A stretch of DNA of 64,000 nt from Dyella terrae. Lineage in GTDB: Bacteria > Pseudomonadota > Gammaproteobacteria > Xanthomonadales > Rhodanobacteraceae. Below are positions 45,442 to 57,992 of the stretch, in pieces. The DNA is taken from positions 62,001-126,000 of the forward strand of contig NZ_SIZZ01000004.1 of assembly GCF_004322705.1 (NCBI RefSeq). The letters run 5' to 3'. A program made the position numbers and the translations under genes. The stretch's first letter is position 1, and the number at the start of each line of letters is the position of its first letter. The notes beneath the pieces were generated by a model that saw only the letters and a program-made list of their open reading frames with translations, made no database searches and had not been told where the DNA came from.

Positions 45442-46185
45442 ATGACCCTGCTGAGCGTCAACCTCAACAAGATCGCCGTACTTCGCAACTCCCGCGGTGG
45501 CACCGAACCGAGCGTTATCCAGGCTGCGCAGACCTGCATCGAAGCAGGTTGCGGTGGCATCACGGTGCATCCGCGCCCCGACCAGCGACATATTCGTCCG
45601 GATGATGTGACGGCCCTGGCGCAGGTGCTGCGCGGACGGGTGGAATACAACATCGAAGGCAACCCGTTCGCGCCCGCGCGCGGAAGCTATCCCGGCCTGA
45701 TCGAGCTGGCCCGGATGGTGAAGCCCACGCAGGTGACGCTGGTGCCGGACGGCGACGGGCAGATCACCTCCGATCATGGCTTTGAGCTGGAGAAGGATGC
45801 CGAGCGCCTGCGTCCGCTAGTGGCACAGCTGCGTGAGATCGGCTGTCGCGTGAGTCTGTTTGTGGACGCTGGCGCCAATGGTTTCGAGCACGCCATCGCC
45901 ATCGGCGTGGAGCGCATCGAAATCTATACCGGGCCTTATGCGGAGGCGTTTGCCGAGGGCGACGCGCGAGAGGCACTGGGTTTGTGCGTTGAGACGGCAC
46001 GTCGCGCGCAACAGGCCGGCCTGGCGGTGAATGCAGGGCACGATCTTAGTCAGGCGAACCTTGGCACGTTCAAGGCGGCGATTCCGGGGTTGGCTGAGGT
46101 ATCCATCGGACATGCGCTGATCGGGGAAGCGCTGTACGAGGGGATGTCGACCACCGTCCGCAAGTATCTGCAGATCTTGCGCTGA
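45442..46185 (+). CDS. pdxJ: Pyridoxine 5'-phosphate synthase
   Basis: The 247-residue protein makes pyridoxine 5'-phosphate from 1-deoxyxylulose-5-phosphate and 3-amino-2-oxopropyl phosphate, the last step of the deoxyxylulose-dependent vitamin B6 route. It shows the TIM-barrel signatures [55 protein letters not shown] and [13 protein letters not shown]. Length is normal. It is followed by a short hairpin. Confidence 0.95.
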   Translation: MTLLSVNLNKIAVLRNSRGGTEPSVIQAAQTCIEAGCGGITVHPRPDQRHIRPDDVTALAQVLRGRVEYNIEGNPFAPARGSYPGLIELARMVKPTQVTLVPDGDGQITSDHGFELEKDAERLRPLVAQLREIGCRVSLFVDAGANGFEHAIAIGVERIEIYTGPYAEAFAEGDAREALGLCVETARRAQQAGLAVNAGHDLSQANLGTFKAAIPGLAEVSIGHALIGEALYEGMSTTVRKYLQILR

Positions 46186-46198
46186 ATTGAGTGGGTTG

Positions 46199-46218
46199 GC
46201 GTTGGGCGTACCCAACGC
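46199..46218 (+). terminator. Short hairpin after pdxJ
   Basis: GCGTTGGG (46199-46206) pairs with CCCAACGC (46211-46218) around the tetraloop CGTA, 14 bp after the pdxJ stop. There is no U-run, so termination is not proven. Confidence 0.45.
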
Positions 46219-47154
46219 GTCGGAGCATCGAACGCCACAGCTTGGAGCCGCCCCGCAGTAGCGGGGCTGGCGTCATGACCTCAGGTACTCATACCGGCAT
46301 TCTCGCAAGGGCGGGAGTGACGAGGCATCGCGCGCGCGTGGAGCCCCTGGCCTCAGCCTGGCGCTTTCTACTGGCCGTAAAGACGGCCAATCCAACGGTT
46401 TGGCGAGCGGAGCTGCCAGGTATTGCCTGTTGCAGCGCACCAGGCATTTGGCCGTTTATCCGTATGGACGGATAGCCGTATGGATGGCCTTCCTTGTCGA
46501 TGCGCCCAAATGAGTGCCCGTACCCGCATCCATAGCGTGGACCCGTCGGGAGGGGACGCGCAAGTGCCGGAAAATGCTGCAGAAAGTGTCTGCAAATTCG
46601 AGGAGGCCCGGGGCGGCAGGGATGGCGAGAAGCGGGGAAAGCGGGGAAAGCGGGGAAAGCGGGGAAAGCGGGGAAAGCGGGGAAAGCGGGGAAAGCGGGG
46701 AAAGCGGGGAAAGCGGGGAAAGCGGGGAAAGCGGGGAAAGCGGGGAAAGCGGGGAAAGCGGGGAAAGGCTCAAAAATGGGGAGGAGGTCTGCAAGTGCCG
46801 TGGCAGAAATAGGGGAGAGCCAGGAGCGCTGGGTTTGGAAAGTGGGGAGAGCCCCCTATGCGTCCCGGGACGGGAGTGGGCCGGACAAGGCTGCGAGCTG
46901 AGAACGAGGAGTGCCCGTGGGTGCCGATTCCAAAGGCGGAATGTTGACCAGTGAGGGCTGCGCGAAAATGGGGAGCAACCCGACGGCGCCCCATCCCGGG
47001 TTCGTCATGGGCGCACTGATTTGCCGGGGCGGTAAGGGGAGCGGCGGCCACGTGATCGGACCTCGGCACGCTCTTTCATGGGCGACCGTGCGGGTCAGCC
47101 ATCATGGAACGGGTTGGCGGAAACGCGGGGCTGGCCCAGGACTTTCCTTTCGCG
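46219..47154. other. 936-bp gene-free region
   Basis: Contains a TATCCGT/ACGGATA hairpin at 46457-46474, the 9-bp tandem array (46632-46766) and GC-rich sequence to the TonB-operon terminator. Open frames through the array are artefacts of the 9-bp period, which keeps all frames open on both strands. No protein or RNA gene can be supported. Confidence 0.6.
46632..46766. repeat. Fifteen exact tandem copies of the 9-mer GCGGGGAAA
   Basis: The unit GCGGGGAAA repeats without error for 135 bp. It is purely purine on the plus strand apart from one C per unit, so it could form an unusual triplex or G-rich structure. Such perfect arrays change copy number easily and may be a strain-variable locus. 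It is flanked by single related bases only. Confidence 0.95.
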
Positions 47155-47186
47155 CAAAAAGAAACCCCCGCTTGCGCGGGGGTTTC
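47155..47186 (-). terminator. Strong terminator of the tonB-exbBD operon
   Basis: The perfect 11-bp stem GAAACCCCCGC (47161-47171) pairs with 47176-47186 around TTGC. Read leftward it is followed by a T-run (47155-47160). It lies about 33 bp beyond the stop of the last exbD gene. Confidence 0.9.
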
Positions 47187-47218
47187 TCCGGGTAGTGTTG
47201 CATTGATCCGTTACCGGA

Positions 47219-47626
47219 TCACTGACTTTCCGTAAAGCCGATCTTCGTCAGACCGTAGCTCTTTGCATCGGCCAGGACGCGGGCCACATGCTCGTAAGCC
47301 ACGCCGTCATCGGCATTGATCTGCAGTTCGGGCTGGTTGGCCTGGCTGGCGATCACCGCGATCTGAGCCTTGAGGCCCAGCTCGTCGACCGGCGTATCGT
47401 TCCAGTACAACGCGCCCGACTGGTCGATCTTCAGACGAATCGGGTCCGGCGGATTTTCCGGCTGAATCACATTCGGATTCGGCTGCGGAAGATCGATTTT
47501 CACTTTGTGCGTAAGCATCGGGGCCGTGATCATGAAGATGATCAGCAGCACCAGCATCACGTCGACCAGCGGCGTGACGTTGATGTCAGCCATCGGGCCC
47601 TTGCCACTTCCAGAACTGAATGCCAT
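47219..47626 (-). CDS. exbD: ExbD/TolR-family biopolymer transporter, second copy
   Basis: The 135-residue protein has one N-terminal membrane helix (TPLVDVMLVLLIIFMITAP) with the conserved Asp that carries protons, and a periplasmic C-terminal domain. It works with ExbB to convert the proton motive force into TonB movement. It is the last of four genes, 6 bp after the first exbD copy. Two exbD genes side by side are typical of Xanthomonadaceae TonB operons, where the second copy can have a special role. Confidence 0.93.
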   Translation of the reverse strand: MAFSSGSGKGPMADINVTPLVDVMLVLLIIFMITAPMLTHKVKIDLPQPNPNVIQPENPPDPIRLKIDQSGALYWNDTPVDELGLKAQIAVIASQANQPELQINADDGVAYEHVARVLADAKSYGLTKIGFTESQ

Positions 47627-47632
47627 CTCTGC

Positions 47633-48046
47633 TTACTCCTTGCCGGTCGTAATGAAACCGACATGGACCATGCCTTGTTCCTTGGCGCTAGCCAGGATCT
47701 TCTTGACGACCTTGTATTCCGTCGTCTTGTCGGCACGGATCTGCAGTTCGGGCTGCGGCGACTTGGCCGCCGCAACCGCAAACTGGGCCTTCAGCTCGGC
47801 TTCCGTCACCTCAACGTCATTGAGGTACATCGTGCCATCGGGCTTCACGGCCAGATCCATGGGTTCGACAAACTCGTTGTCTGCCGTCTTGGGGTTGGCA
47901 GTCGGGAGGTCGACGGTAATACGGTGGGACATCAGAGGCGCGGTGATCATGAAGATGATCAGCAGCACCAGCATCACGTCGACGAGCGGCGTGACGTTGA
48001 TTTCCGACATCGGTCCGCCGGAACTATCTCCAGTGCTCATCGCCAT
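47633..48046 (-). CDS. exbD: ExbD/TolR-family biopolymer transporter, first copy
   Basis: The 137-residue protein has the single-helix ExbD signature MSEINVTPLVDVMLVLLIIF with the conserved membrane Asp, then a periplasmic domain (ELQIRADKTTEYKVVKKIL). It is 11 bp after exbB and 6 bp before the second exbD copy, and differs from it mainly in the periplasmic part. It is a part of the TonB motor complex in the inner membrane. Confidence 0.93.
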   Translation of the reverse strand: MAMSTGDSSGGPMSEINVTPLVDVMLVLLIIFMITAPLMSHRITVDLPTANPKTADNEFVEPMDLAVKPDGTMYLNDVEVTEAELKAQFAVAAAKSPQPELQIRADKTTEYKVVKKILASAKEQGMVHVGFITTGKE

Positions 48047-48057
48047 GGGTCAATCCC

Positions 48058-48810
48058 TCACTTGCCTTCGACGCGAGCGCCGGTGGCGAAGAAGTCGTGC
48101 AGGTCGTGCGCAAACTCGTCGAACTGAGCGTAGGTCAGACGGTTCGAGCGGTTGAAGAAGTTGTAAGCAAGCACGGCCGGGATAGCGGTGAACAGACCGA
48201 AGGCGGTCATGATCAGAGCTTCACCCACCGGACCGGCCACAGCTTCCATCGAAGCGTTGCCCGAAGCGGAGATCTTGATCAGCGCGTGGTAGATGCCCCA
48301 CACCGTACCAAGCAGACCGATGAACGGTGCCGACGAACCGACCGTGGCGAGCAGGGTCAGGCCGCCTTCGAGGCGCAGGCTCTCGCGAGCCACGGCCTGG
48401 CGCAGGGCGCGGTCGATGAACTCCGAACGGCTCAGCGACTCAGCGAGGCGACCGCCGCCGGCCGAAGCCTGCTGGTGGTGAGCCACGGCCGAAGCGGCGT
48501 CGAGCGCGATCTTCGAGAAGGGTTCGCCCTTGGGCTGGGCTTCCAGCTCACGGATGGCATCCTGCGTCGAACCGTTGGTCCAGAAGCCGTTGATCACCTT
48601 GTCGGCGCGGCCACGAACCATGGCGTTGCGGATGGTGTTGGCAATGATGAAGTACCAGGAGGCGAAGGACATCACCACCAGCACCACGAACACGATCCAG
48701 CCGAGCGGATCGAAGTTGTGGATCAGATGGTCGAAGCCCATCGACTTCATGGCTTCGGCGTTGGTGGTGCCACCCGCGCCCGGGGTCGGAGAAGGAGTCT
48801 GTTGGAACAT
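48058..48810 (-). CDS. exbB: ExbB/TolQ-family proton channel protein
   Basis: The 250-residue protein has three membrane helices (about 33-55, 150-175, 190-215) with the family signature LATVGSSAPFIGLLGTVWGIYHALI and PVGEALIMTAFGLFTAIPAVLAYN. It forms the pentameric channel that energises TonB with ExbD. A short Pro/Gly-rich N-terminus precedes helix 1. It is 47 bp after tonB in the same operon. Confidence 0.94.
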   Translation of the reverse strand: MFQQTPSPTPGAGGTTNAEAMKSMGFDHLIHNFDPLGWIVFVVLVVMSFASWYFIIANTIRNAMVRGRADKVINGFWTNGSTQDAIRELEAQPKGEPFSKIALDAASAVAHHQQASAGGGRLAESLSRSEFIDRALRQAVARESLRLEGGLTLLATVGSSAPFIGLLGTVWGIYHALIKISASGNASMEAVAGPVGEALIMTAFGLFTAIPAVLAYNFFNRSNRLTYAQFDEFAHDLHDFFATGARVEGK

Positions 48811-48857
48811 AACGCTACCCTTGGAAAGTCAAGCGTGAACTGGGTCTGTAATCGAAA

Positions 48858-49517
<660 letters not shown>

Positions 49518-49731
49518 CTGTCACTAATCTGGAGCTAGACAATCGATATGACGTGGTCACGACACGGAGCGGCGAACCCCATCCACTTTGGGATGACATT
49601 TGCCACTGGACACGAACACGGAAAGGTTTCAACGGTACAACAGCCTATGGCGTTTGTATAGCACCTGAGGGGCAGATAAATGGACGTCTATCTGCTCACC
49701 CCAGGAGGCTTGCAATCGCCTTAGGCGAGCC

Positions 49732-51024
49732 TTACTTGCCCGCGTTTGCCTGCTTCAGCCAAGCCTTGGCTTTGTCGGCAGTCTCGGGCTGTTGAGCAGC
49801 CTTCTGCATCGCTGCAATGGCGCCCGGCTTGTCCTTGAGCCCGCGGCAGGCTTCGGCCAACAACATGTAGGCGGTGCCCTTACGCTGCACGCCCTTGTCG
49901 ATGCCCTGCTGGATCAGCGTCTTTGCTTCACCAAACTTGTTTTCGCTCAGCATCAGCTGGCCGGCACGAACGGCGACTTCGCCATCCTTTCCGAGCGGCA
50001 TGGCCTTCTTGTAGGCGTCGAGCGCCTTGCTGGGCTGCTCCGCCACATAGGCGGCGTCGCCGAGGAGCTTGTAGTTGTCGTAGCTGGCCGGGACCGCGCC
50101 CTTGCTCATGCCTTCGTCCAGAACCGCGACGGCTTTGGCGGCGTTCGGCTTCGGATCGTTGCTGTCCTGGCCGGTGACCAGGTAGAGCTTGGCAAGGTTG
50201 ACGTAGTCTTTTTCGGTCTTGAACGCACCGCTGGCCTTCGCGCTCTCCATCAGCTTGATCGCTTCCGGATACTTCTGCGACTGCATCAGCACGGCCACGG
50301 CGTTGTTCATGGCAGTGGTGTCGTTCGGGTTGGCGGCGAGCTGCTTCTGGGCGAGCTCGGCGGCCTTTTCACCCTGGCCGGACTCGGAGTAGCTGGCCAT
50401 CAGGATCTGGTTCCAGGAATCCTGCGGCTTGTCGGTGAGCGACTGAGCCTTCTGGATGGCCTGGATCGCCTCCGGGTACTTCTCGAGGCGATAGTAGGCA
50501 TTGCCCTGCAGCGCGTACGACTCGGCGGTTTCCTTCTTGCCGTCGGCGCGCCACTTGTTGATGGTGTCGATCGACTGCTGGTACTGCTCGTCGTTCAGAT
50601 AGAACTGGGCGAGCATGTACTGCAGCTGGAAGTACGTGTCGTTCGGGAGGATGCCGTTGTCGAGCGAGCGCTTGAGCAGGTCGATCGCACCCTTCACGTC
50701 ACCTTCGTTGTAGTGAAGGTTGGCCAGGCCCTGGAGGGCGAGCGCCTGGGCGTACTTGCTCTTGCTGCTGTCGATGATCGGCTGGAGGATCTGCTCAGCC
50801 TTGGCCTTGTCCTGCGCGTTGACCGCGTCCAGACCGTCGTTCAGGGCCTTCTGATCTTTCTCGCTGGTGAGGTCCAGCTTCGGCTCGGTACGCGTTGCAT
50901 TCGGGTACAGCACTTCCTTCTTTTCTTTCGAAGGGGCGCTGTCGCGCGCGATGACCGGGCTGCTGGCCAACGTCAACGCAAGCGTTGCACCGGCAAGCAT
51001 CTTGACCAGGGGAGCGTGCTTCAT
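49732..51024 (-). CDS. Secreted tetratricopeptide repeat protein
   Basis: The 430-residue protein has a signal peptide (LAGATLALTLASSPVIA) and at least eight TPR-like units, for example YAQALALQGLANLHYNEGDVKGAIDLLKRS, ESYALQGNAYYRLEKYPEAIQAIQKA and EVAVRAGQLMLSENKFGEAKTLI. It is probably a periplasmic scaffold. It lies upstream of tonB on the same strand (214-bp gap); homologues next to tonB are seen in related genera, suggesting a link to TonB-dependent uptake. ATG 51024 begins the signal peptide. Confidence 0.85.
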   Translation of the reverse strand: MKHAPLVKMLAGATLALTLASSPVIARDSAPSKEKKEVLYPNATRTEPKLDLTSEKDQKALNDGLDAVNAQDKAKAEQILQPIIDSSKSKYAQALALQGLANLHYNEGDVKGAIDLLKRSLDNGILPNDTYFQLQYMLAQFYLNDEQYQQSIDTINKWRADGKKETAESYALQGNAYYRLEKYPEAIQAIQKAQSLTDKPQDSWNQILMASYSESGQGEKAAELAQKQLAANPNDTTAMNNAVAVLMQSQKYPEAIKLMESAKASGAFKTEKDYVNLAKLYLVTGQDSNDPKPNAAKAVAVLDEGMSKGAVPASYDNYKLLGDAAYVAEQPSKALDAYKKAMPLGKDGEVAVRAGQLMLSENKFGEAKTLIQQGIDKGVQRKGTAYMLLAEACRGLKDKPGAIAAMQKAAQQPETADKAKAWLKQANAGK

Positions 51025-51341
51025 GGCAGTCCTCGTGTAAGGTTTCACGCACATGGGTGCGTGGGGGATCAATGAGCGTAACCTGATAGCGCCCCAGATA
51101 ACAAGTCGCAGCGCGACATTAAAGATTGTTAAAAATCAATAAGTTGCATCAAAGACCCTTGATCCTACGACTAATGGCTGTCACGGATGCCATGTAGGGA
51201 TGTTCGGACATCCCATGGATTAGTCTGATTTGCCTCACGGGAACACCGGGCCGCAAGCATATCGGCGGATGTGGCGAAGCCTTGATTCAGCCTCTGGTTG
51301 AGCTAATGCACTAATGCGTTGGTACAGCCCCGGAAATAAAA
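51025..51341. other. Leader region of the TPR gene with AT-rich promoter and UUCG hairpin
   Basis: An AT-rich segment (51117-51150) probably holds the leftward TPR-gene promoter. At 51197-51214 GGGATGT-TCGG-ACATCCC forms a hairpin with a UUCG-type loop, flanked by CCATG and CATGG that extend the stem. Its role is unknown. Confidence 0.4.
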
Positions 51342-51385
51342 GGGTGCGTGGCGCCGGCGTCGCAGGACACCAGCAGCACGCACCC
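51342..51385 (-). terminator. Terminator after gyrB
   Basis: GGGTGCGTG (51342-51350) pairs with CACGCACCC (51377-51385). Reading leftward the stem is followed by TTTTATTT. It lies 7 bp past the gyrB stop; the loop is long (26 nt). Confidence 0.75.
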
Positions 51386-51392
51386 GGGTCGA

Positions 51393-53873
<2,481 letters not shown>

Positions 53874-53884
53874 CTAAGGGTCGA

Positions 53885-54964
53885 TTATAGCAGGGGCGCC
53901 AGCTGACCTTGTTCCACGTGGAACACTTGCGCTGTGAGGCCCTGTAAGGGGGCTGGGAGCTCGGTTCCCGTGACCAGCACCTGTGCACTGGCCTGGGTCA
54001 GTTGCGCCACCACGGCGCTCTGATGAGCTATATCGAGTTCCGAAGCCAAATCATCAAGGCACACGATCGGCCATTCGCCACGGATCGCGGCATACAGTTC
54101 AGCCTGGGCGAGCATGCAGGCAAGCGCCGTCAGCTTCTCCTGTCCTCGGGACAGGTGCTCACGCAATGGGGCGTGCTCAAAAGCGATCGCCCAGTCCGCG
54201 CGATGCGCGCCCATGGTGGTGTGACCTCGCGCCAGATCCCTGCCCCGATGCTCGGCGAGTTGCTCGTGCAGCGCCCGGTCATCGGACCAACCAGCCTTGA
54301 AACGTAGCTCAACCGCGCCGAGTTCGGGAAGAAGCCCTCCGACGCTTGCCGCCAGACAAGGGCGCAAACGCTCAAGATAAGCCAACCGCATCTGGTGAAT
54401 CCGCTCGGCGGTTTGTCCCAGCTCCGCTTCCCAAGGAAGAAACATGGCCTCGGGTGGCGTCTGAGCGGCGCGAAGGAGACTGTTCCGTTGCTTCAGCGCG
54501 CGCTGGTAGCGCCGCCACAGCATCAGGAACTCATGTTCCACGTGGAACACGCCCCAATCCAGATACCGACGCCGCTCTTCCGCCCCTCCTGCAATCAACG
54601 CATGGGAGCCCGGTTCAAAGCACACCACCGCGCACTCGCCCACGATCTGACCCAGCGTCGCTGCCTCTCCATCGAGTCGAGCCTCCCAACGCTGACCTGA
54701 CCGCCCCAATCCAACCCGGCTCATCCCGCCGTCATCGTGGCGAACTTCGCCAAACACCGAAATACGACTTGCACCGCGCTGGAGTAAGGCGTCCTTCGCA
54801 CCGGAGCGGAACGAACGGCCATGGGAGAGCAAAAACGCGGCTTCCAGGATGCTCGTCTTCCCCGCCCCGTTTGGCCCGGCGAACACGTGCACGCCAGCCC
54901 CGAGGGACAGGCTCACGTCATCCAGGCAGCGGAGACCCTGAATGCGCAACTGTTCGAACCTCAT
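53885..54964 (-). CDS. recF: DNA replication and repair protein RecF
   Basis: The 359-residue ABC-type ATPase helps load RecA at gaps. Signatures: RIQGLRCLDDVSL N-terminus, Walker A GPNGAGKTSILEAAF, the linker signature LSRGQEKLTALACML, and Walker B-like WPIVCLDDLASELD. The ATG at 54964 (MRFEQLRI) is chosen; a GTG at 54976 is the alternative. It lies between dnaN and gyrB in the conserved origin cluster. Confidence 0.95.
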   Translation of the reverse strand: MRFEQLRIQGLRCLDDVSLSLGAGVHVFAGPNGAGKTSILEAAFLLSHGRSFRSGAKDALLQRGASRISVFGEVRHDDGGMSRVGLGRSGQRWEARLDGEAATLGQIVGECAVVCFEPGSHALIAGGAEERRRYLDWGVFHVEHEFLMLWRRYQRALKQRNSLLRAAQTPPEAMFLPWEAELGQTAERIHQMRLAYLERLRPCLAASVGGLLPELGAVELRFKAGWSDDRALHEQLAEHRGRDLARGHTTMGAHRADWAIAFEHAPLREHLSRGQEKLTALACMLAQAELYAAIRGEWPIVCLDDLASELDIAHQSAVVAQLTQASAQVLVTGTELPAPLQGLTAQVFHVEQGQLAPLL

Positions 54965-55059
54965 GCCAGGCCCCACAAAGCAAGAACGCCGGAGCGTCGA
55001 CTGACGGCTCCGGCGTTGCTCGTTGACCCAAGCGCCTGACGGCGATCAGTCATGGGTTG

Positions 55060-56160
55060 TCACAGACGCAGCGGCATGATCACGTGGCGAGCCTGCTCCG
55101 TGCCGTCTTCCTGCACCAGGCAGCTGGACTGCGCATCGCGAAGATTCAGGCGCGCCTTCTCGCCCTTCAAGGCCGAAAGCGCATCGAGCAGATAGCCCAC
55201 GTTGAAACCGACAGCCAGATCCGACACCACGGTCTCGGCTTCCAGCTCTTCCACGGCCTCTTCCTGCTCCGGGTTATGCGCCACGATGCGCAGCTTGCCG
55301 GGCGACAGTTCCAGCTTCACACCGCGGTACTTCTCATTCGACAAAATCGCGGCGCGCTGCAGGGCGCTACGCAGCACTTCACGGTCCAGCGTGGCCGACT
55401 TGTCGGCACCGAGCGGAATCACCGCCTCGTAATCGGGGAAGCGGCCGTCGATGAGCTTCGAGGTAAACACCACGTCACCACGACGAACGCGCAGGTGATT
55501 GCGGCCGAACTCCAGCTCAACCTGGCCTTCGCCCGTTTCGAACAAACCAATCAGCTCGTTCACGCCCTTGCGCGGAATGATGATCTGACGACGTGCGGAA
55601 ACCTTGCTGTCCAGCTGGGTTTCTTTCAACGCCAGACGATGGCCGTCGGTGGCAACGCAGCGCAGCGTGTGTTCCTGCAGATCCAGCAACATGCCGTTGA
55701 GGTAGTAACGGACGTCCTGGTTCGCCATGGCGAACGCGGTGCGCTCCATCAGATCACGCAAAACTTCTTCGGGAAGCGTCACGCGCTCAACGAGTTCGAT
55801 CTCATCGATCGTCGGAAACTCGGTGGCAGGCAGCGTGGCGAGCGTAAAGCGACTACGACCGGCGTTCATGGCAACGCGATCGCCATTGAGCTTCAGATCG
55901 ATGCGAGCGCCATCCGGCAGCGCACGAACGATGTCGAACAGCTTGCGAGCGGGAATGGTGGTTTCACCGTCAGCCAGCTTGTCCGCTTCCGTCGTCGCGA
56001 TCATTTCCACTTCCAGGTCCGTGCCTGTCAGCGAGAGACGACCGTCGGCGACCTTGACCAGCAGATTCGCGAGAACCGGCAAGGTCTGGCGACGTTCAAC
56101 GACGCCAACCACTTGCTGTAGCGGCTTGAGCAGAGCTTCTCGTTGGATGCTGAATTGCAT
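55060..56160 (-). CDS. dnaN: DNA polymerase III beta clamp
   Basis: The 366-residue sliding clamp starts MQFSIQREALLKPLQQVVGVVERR and has the three-domain pattern typical of DnaN (TIPARKLFDIVRALPDG, LLDLQEHTLRCVATDGHRLAL, DALSALKGEKARLNL, ending HVIMPLRL). It tethers polymerases to DNA. It follows dnaA leftward across an AT-rich spacer with DnaA boxes. Confidence 0.97.
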   Translation of the reverse strand: MQFSIQREALLKPLQQVVGVVERRQTLPVLANLLVKVADGRLSLTGTDLEVEMIATTEADKLADGETTIPARKLFDIVRALPDGARIDLKLNGDRVAMNAGRSRFTLATLPATEFPTIDEIELVERVTLPEEVLRDLMERTAFAMANQDVRYYLNGMLLDLQEHTLRCVATDGHRLALKETQLDSKVSARRQIIIPRKGVNELIGLFETGEGQVELEFGRNHLRVRRGDVVFTSKLIDGRFPDYEAVIPLGADKSATLDREVLRSALQRAAILSNEKYRGVKLELSPGKLRIVAHNPEQEEAVEELEAETVVSDLAVGFNVGYLLDALSALKGEKARLNLRDAQSSCLVQEDGTEQARHVIMPLRL

Positions 56161-56418
56161 GTAGGCGCTTCCCCTAAACCTGCTGTTCTGTTTTTTAAAA
56201 GAAGTTATGTGGTGGTGGTAGGCGGCGTGGATAACTTTAAAATCGCCAAAAACACTTCAAAATCAAATACTTGAGCGATTTTTACTATGTGTTCGAATGG
56301 CCCCGCTTACTGTGGGTCAGTTGTGGATAACTGGGGACCCCTGCTTCGTCCACCTATTATCCACAGCTTCCACACCCTGTTTTCAAGCGCTTATTCAACC
56401 ACGCGGCACTTTCCGCGA
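56161..56418. other. oriC: Candidate replication origin (dnaN-dnaA spacer)
   Basis: The 258-bp spacer is strikingly AT-rich from about 56185 to 56290, fitting a DNA unwinding element. It holds DnaA boxes TGTGGATAA (56322-56330, minus sense) and TTATCCACA (56357-56365), and a one-mismatch box CGTGGATAA (56226-56234). Gene directions diverge around this region. Skew analysis is needed to prefer it over the dnaA-rpmH spacer. Confidence 0.65.
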
Positions 56419-57777
56419 TCAGCCGGTGAGAATCCGGATCAACTGTTCCCAGTCCTGGCGCATGCGGGTATCGGTTTCGCACAGCTTCTTGATCGTGCGG
56501 CAGGCGTGCAGGACCGTGGTGTGATCGCGACCGCCGAACGCCTCGCCAATCTCCGGAAGGCTGTGCTCGGTGAGCTCCTTGGACAGCGCCATGGCGATCT
56601 GACGCGGACGAGCCAGGGAACGGACGCGGCGCTTGGACAGAAGATCCTGCAAGCGGACCTGGTAGTAATCCGCCACCATCTTTTGAATATTCGGAACGGT
56701 CACTGCCTGCGCATGCGTGGCGAGCAGGTCGCGCAACGTTTCCTCGGCGAATTCCGTGGTGATCGGACGCCCGTAGAAGTTGGCGCGTGCGGCCAGCGTG
56801 TTGAGCGCACCTTCCAGATCGCGCACGTTGGAGCGGATGCGCTTGGCGAGCAGCATCGCCACGTTCTCGCTTACCGCCACGCCCTTGTCGTGCGCCTTGG
56901 AAAGCAGGATGGCCGCGCGCGTTTCGAAATCCGGCGGTTCGATCGCCACGGACAAACCCCAGCCCAGGCGCGATTTCAGGCGCGGCTCGAGCTTGTCCAC
57001 TTCCTTGGGATAACGATCGCAGGTGAGGATGATCTGCTGCTTGGATTCGAACAGCGCGTTGAACGTGTGGAAGAACTCTTCCTGCGTCGTGTCCTTGCCG
57101 GCGAAGAACTGGATATCGTCGATCAGCAGTGCATCCACCGAACGGAAGCGCCGCTTGAACTCGTCCATGCTCTTGGTGCGCAGCGCTTCGATCATCGCGC
57201 CGACGAACTGCTCCGAACGCAGATACAGGACCTTGAAGTCCGGATTGCGCTCGCGCATCAGGTTGCCGGCGGCGTGCATCAAGTGGGTCTTACCCAGGCC
57301 CGTGCCGCCGTACAGCAGCAACGGGTTGTAGGCGCGGCCCGGATTCATGGCCACCTGCATGGCGGCGGCCTTGCCCAGCTGATTCGATTTACCCTCGACG
57401 AAGGTTTCGAAGGTGTAATGCGGGTCCAGATTGTGGTTGAACGCGACCGGGGCGGCCGGCGCGGGGGCCGGCAAGGGCTGAGCCGGCGCCGGGACGGGCG
57501 GCAGCACGGCGGAGGCCGGGCGCGGCGGCATGCGCACGGCACTCGACCCCACTTCCAGGCGAACCTGCAGGTCGTGGCCGGTCAGCTGCTGCAGCATGGC
57601 CTCAATCCGCTTCAGGTAACGGTCGCGCACGGTGTCCAGGGTGTAGGGATTGGGCGCGAACAGCTGCAACCCGAAGGTGTCGTCGCGAGCTTGCAACGGC
57701 ATCAGCCAGGTATGGACGTCCTCGGCGCTCAACTCGCCTTCGAGGCGCTCGAGACAGCGCCGCCACAGATCACTCAT
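56419..57777 (-). CDS. dnaA: Chromosomal replication initiator DnaA
   Basis: The 452-residue initiator has domain I (about 1-70, [21 protein letters not shown]), a short Pro-rich domain II (about 83-112), the AAA+ domain III (Walker A GGTGLGKT 157-164, Walker [11 protein letters not shown]) and the DNA-binding domain IV with [18 protein letters not shown] 57777 (MSDLWRR) is chosen over an in-frame upstream start that would run through DnaA boxes. It binds TTATCCACA boxes to open the origin. Confidence 0.97.
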   Translation of the reverse strand: MSDLWRRCLERLEGELSAEDVHTWLMPLQARDDTFGLQLFAPNPYTLDTVRDRYLKRIEAMLQQLTGHDLQVRLEVGSSAVRMPPRPASAVLPPVPAPAQPLPAPAPAAPVAFNHNLDPHYTFETFVEGKSNQLGKAAAMQVAMNPGRAYNPLLLYGGTGLGKTHLMHAAGNLMRERNPDFKVLYLRSEQFVGAMIEALRTKSMDEFKRRFRSVDALLIDDIQFFAGKDTTQEEFFHTFNALFESKQQIILTCDRYPKEVDKLEPRLKSRLGWGLSVAIEPPDFETRAAILLSKAHDKGVAVSENVAMLLAKRIRSNVRDLEGALNTLAARANFYGRPITTEFAEETLRDLLATHAQAVTVPNIQKMVADYYQVRLQDLLSKRRVRSLARPRQIAMALSKELTEHSLPEIGEAFGGRDHTTVLHACRTIKKLCETDTRMRQDWEQLIRILTG

Positions 57778-57992
57778 GGGTATTCTTCGACCACAGCAGG
57801 GGCGCTTGCGCGCGGGGTGGACCGGAAAGTCTAACAGCACCTTACCGTGTCTCCACCAGAGCATATCCACACATTTATCCACAGGCCACGGGAACCCGTC
57901 TGAAACCCCATTTGCAGCAAGGGTTTGACAACGGCTTCAAATGCCCGCCATAATTTCCAACCTTTTTATCCACATACACATAGGAGGAAGCC
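57778..57992. promoter_or_regulatory. dnaA-rpmH spacer with DnaA box cluster
   Basis: Contains boxes ATATCCACA (57863-57871), TTATCCACA (57875-57883) and TTATCCACA (57966-57974), all in the same direction. They lie upstream of dnaA on one side and inside the rpmH leader on the other, so they may mediate autoregulation of dnaA and coupling of rpmH to DnaA level, or be part of a bipartite origin. Confidence 0.7.
57925..57954 (+). promoter_or_regulatory. Sigma70-type promoter for rpmH
   Basis: The -35 TTGACA (57925-57930) and -10 CATAAT (57949-57954) are 18 bp apart. The start point would fall next to the DnaA box at 57966-57974. It fits the strong promoter expected of rpmH-rnpA. Confidence 0.65.

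Noticed and set aside
46423-46954. Frames encoding (GES)n, (GKR)n or (LSP)n
   Set aside because: A 9-bp tandem repeat keeps all frames open; low-complexity peptides without start signals are not credible genes.
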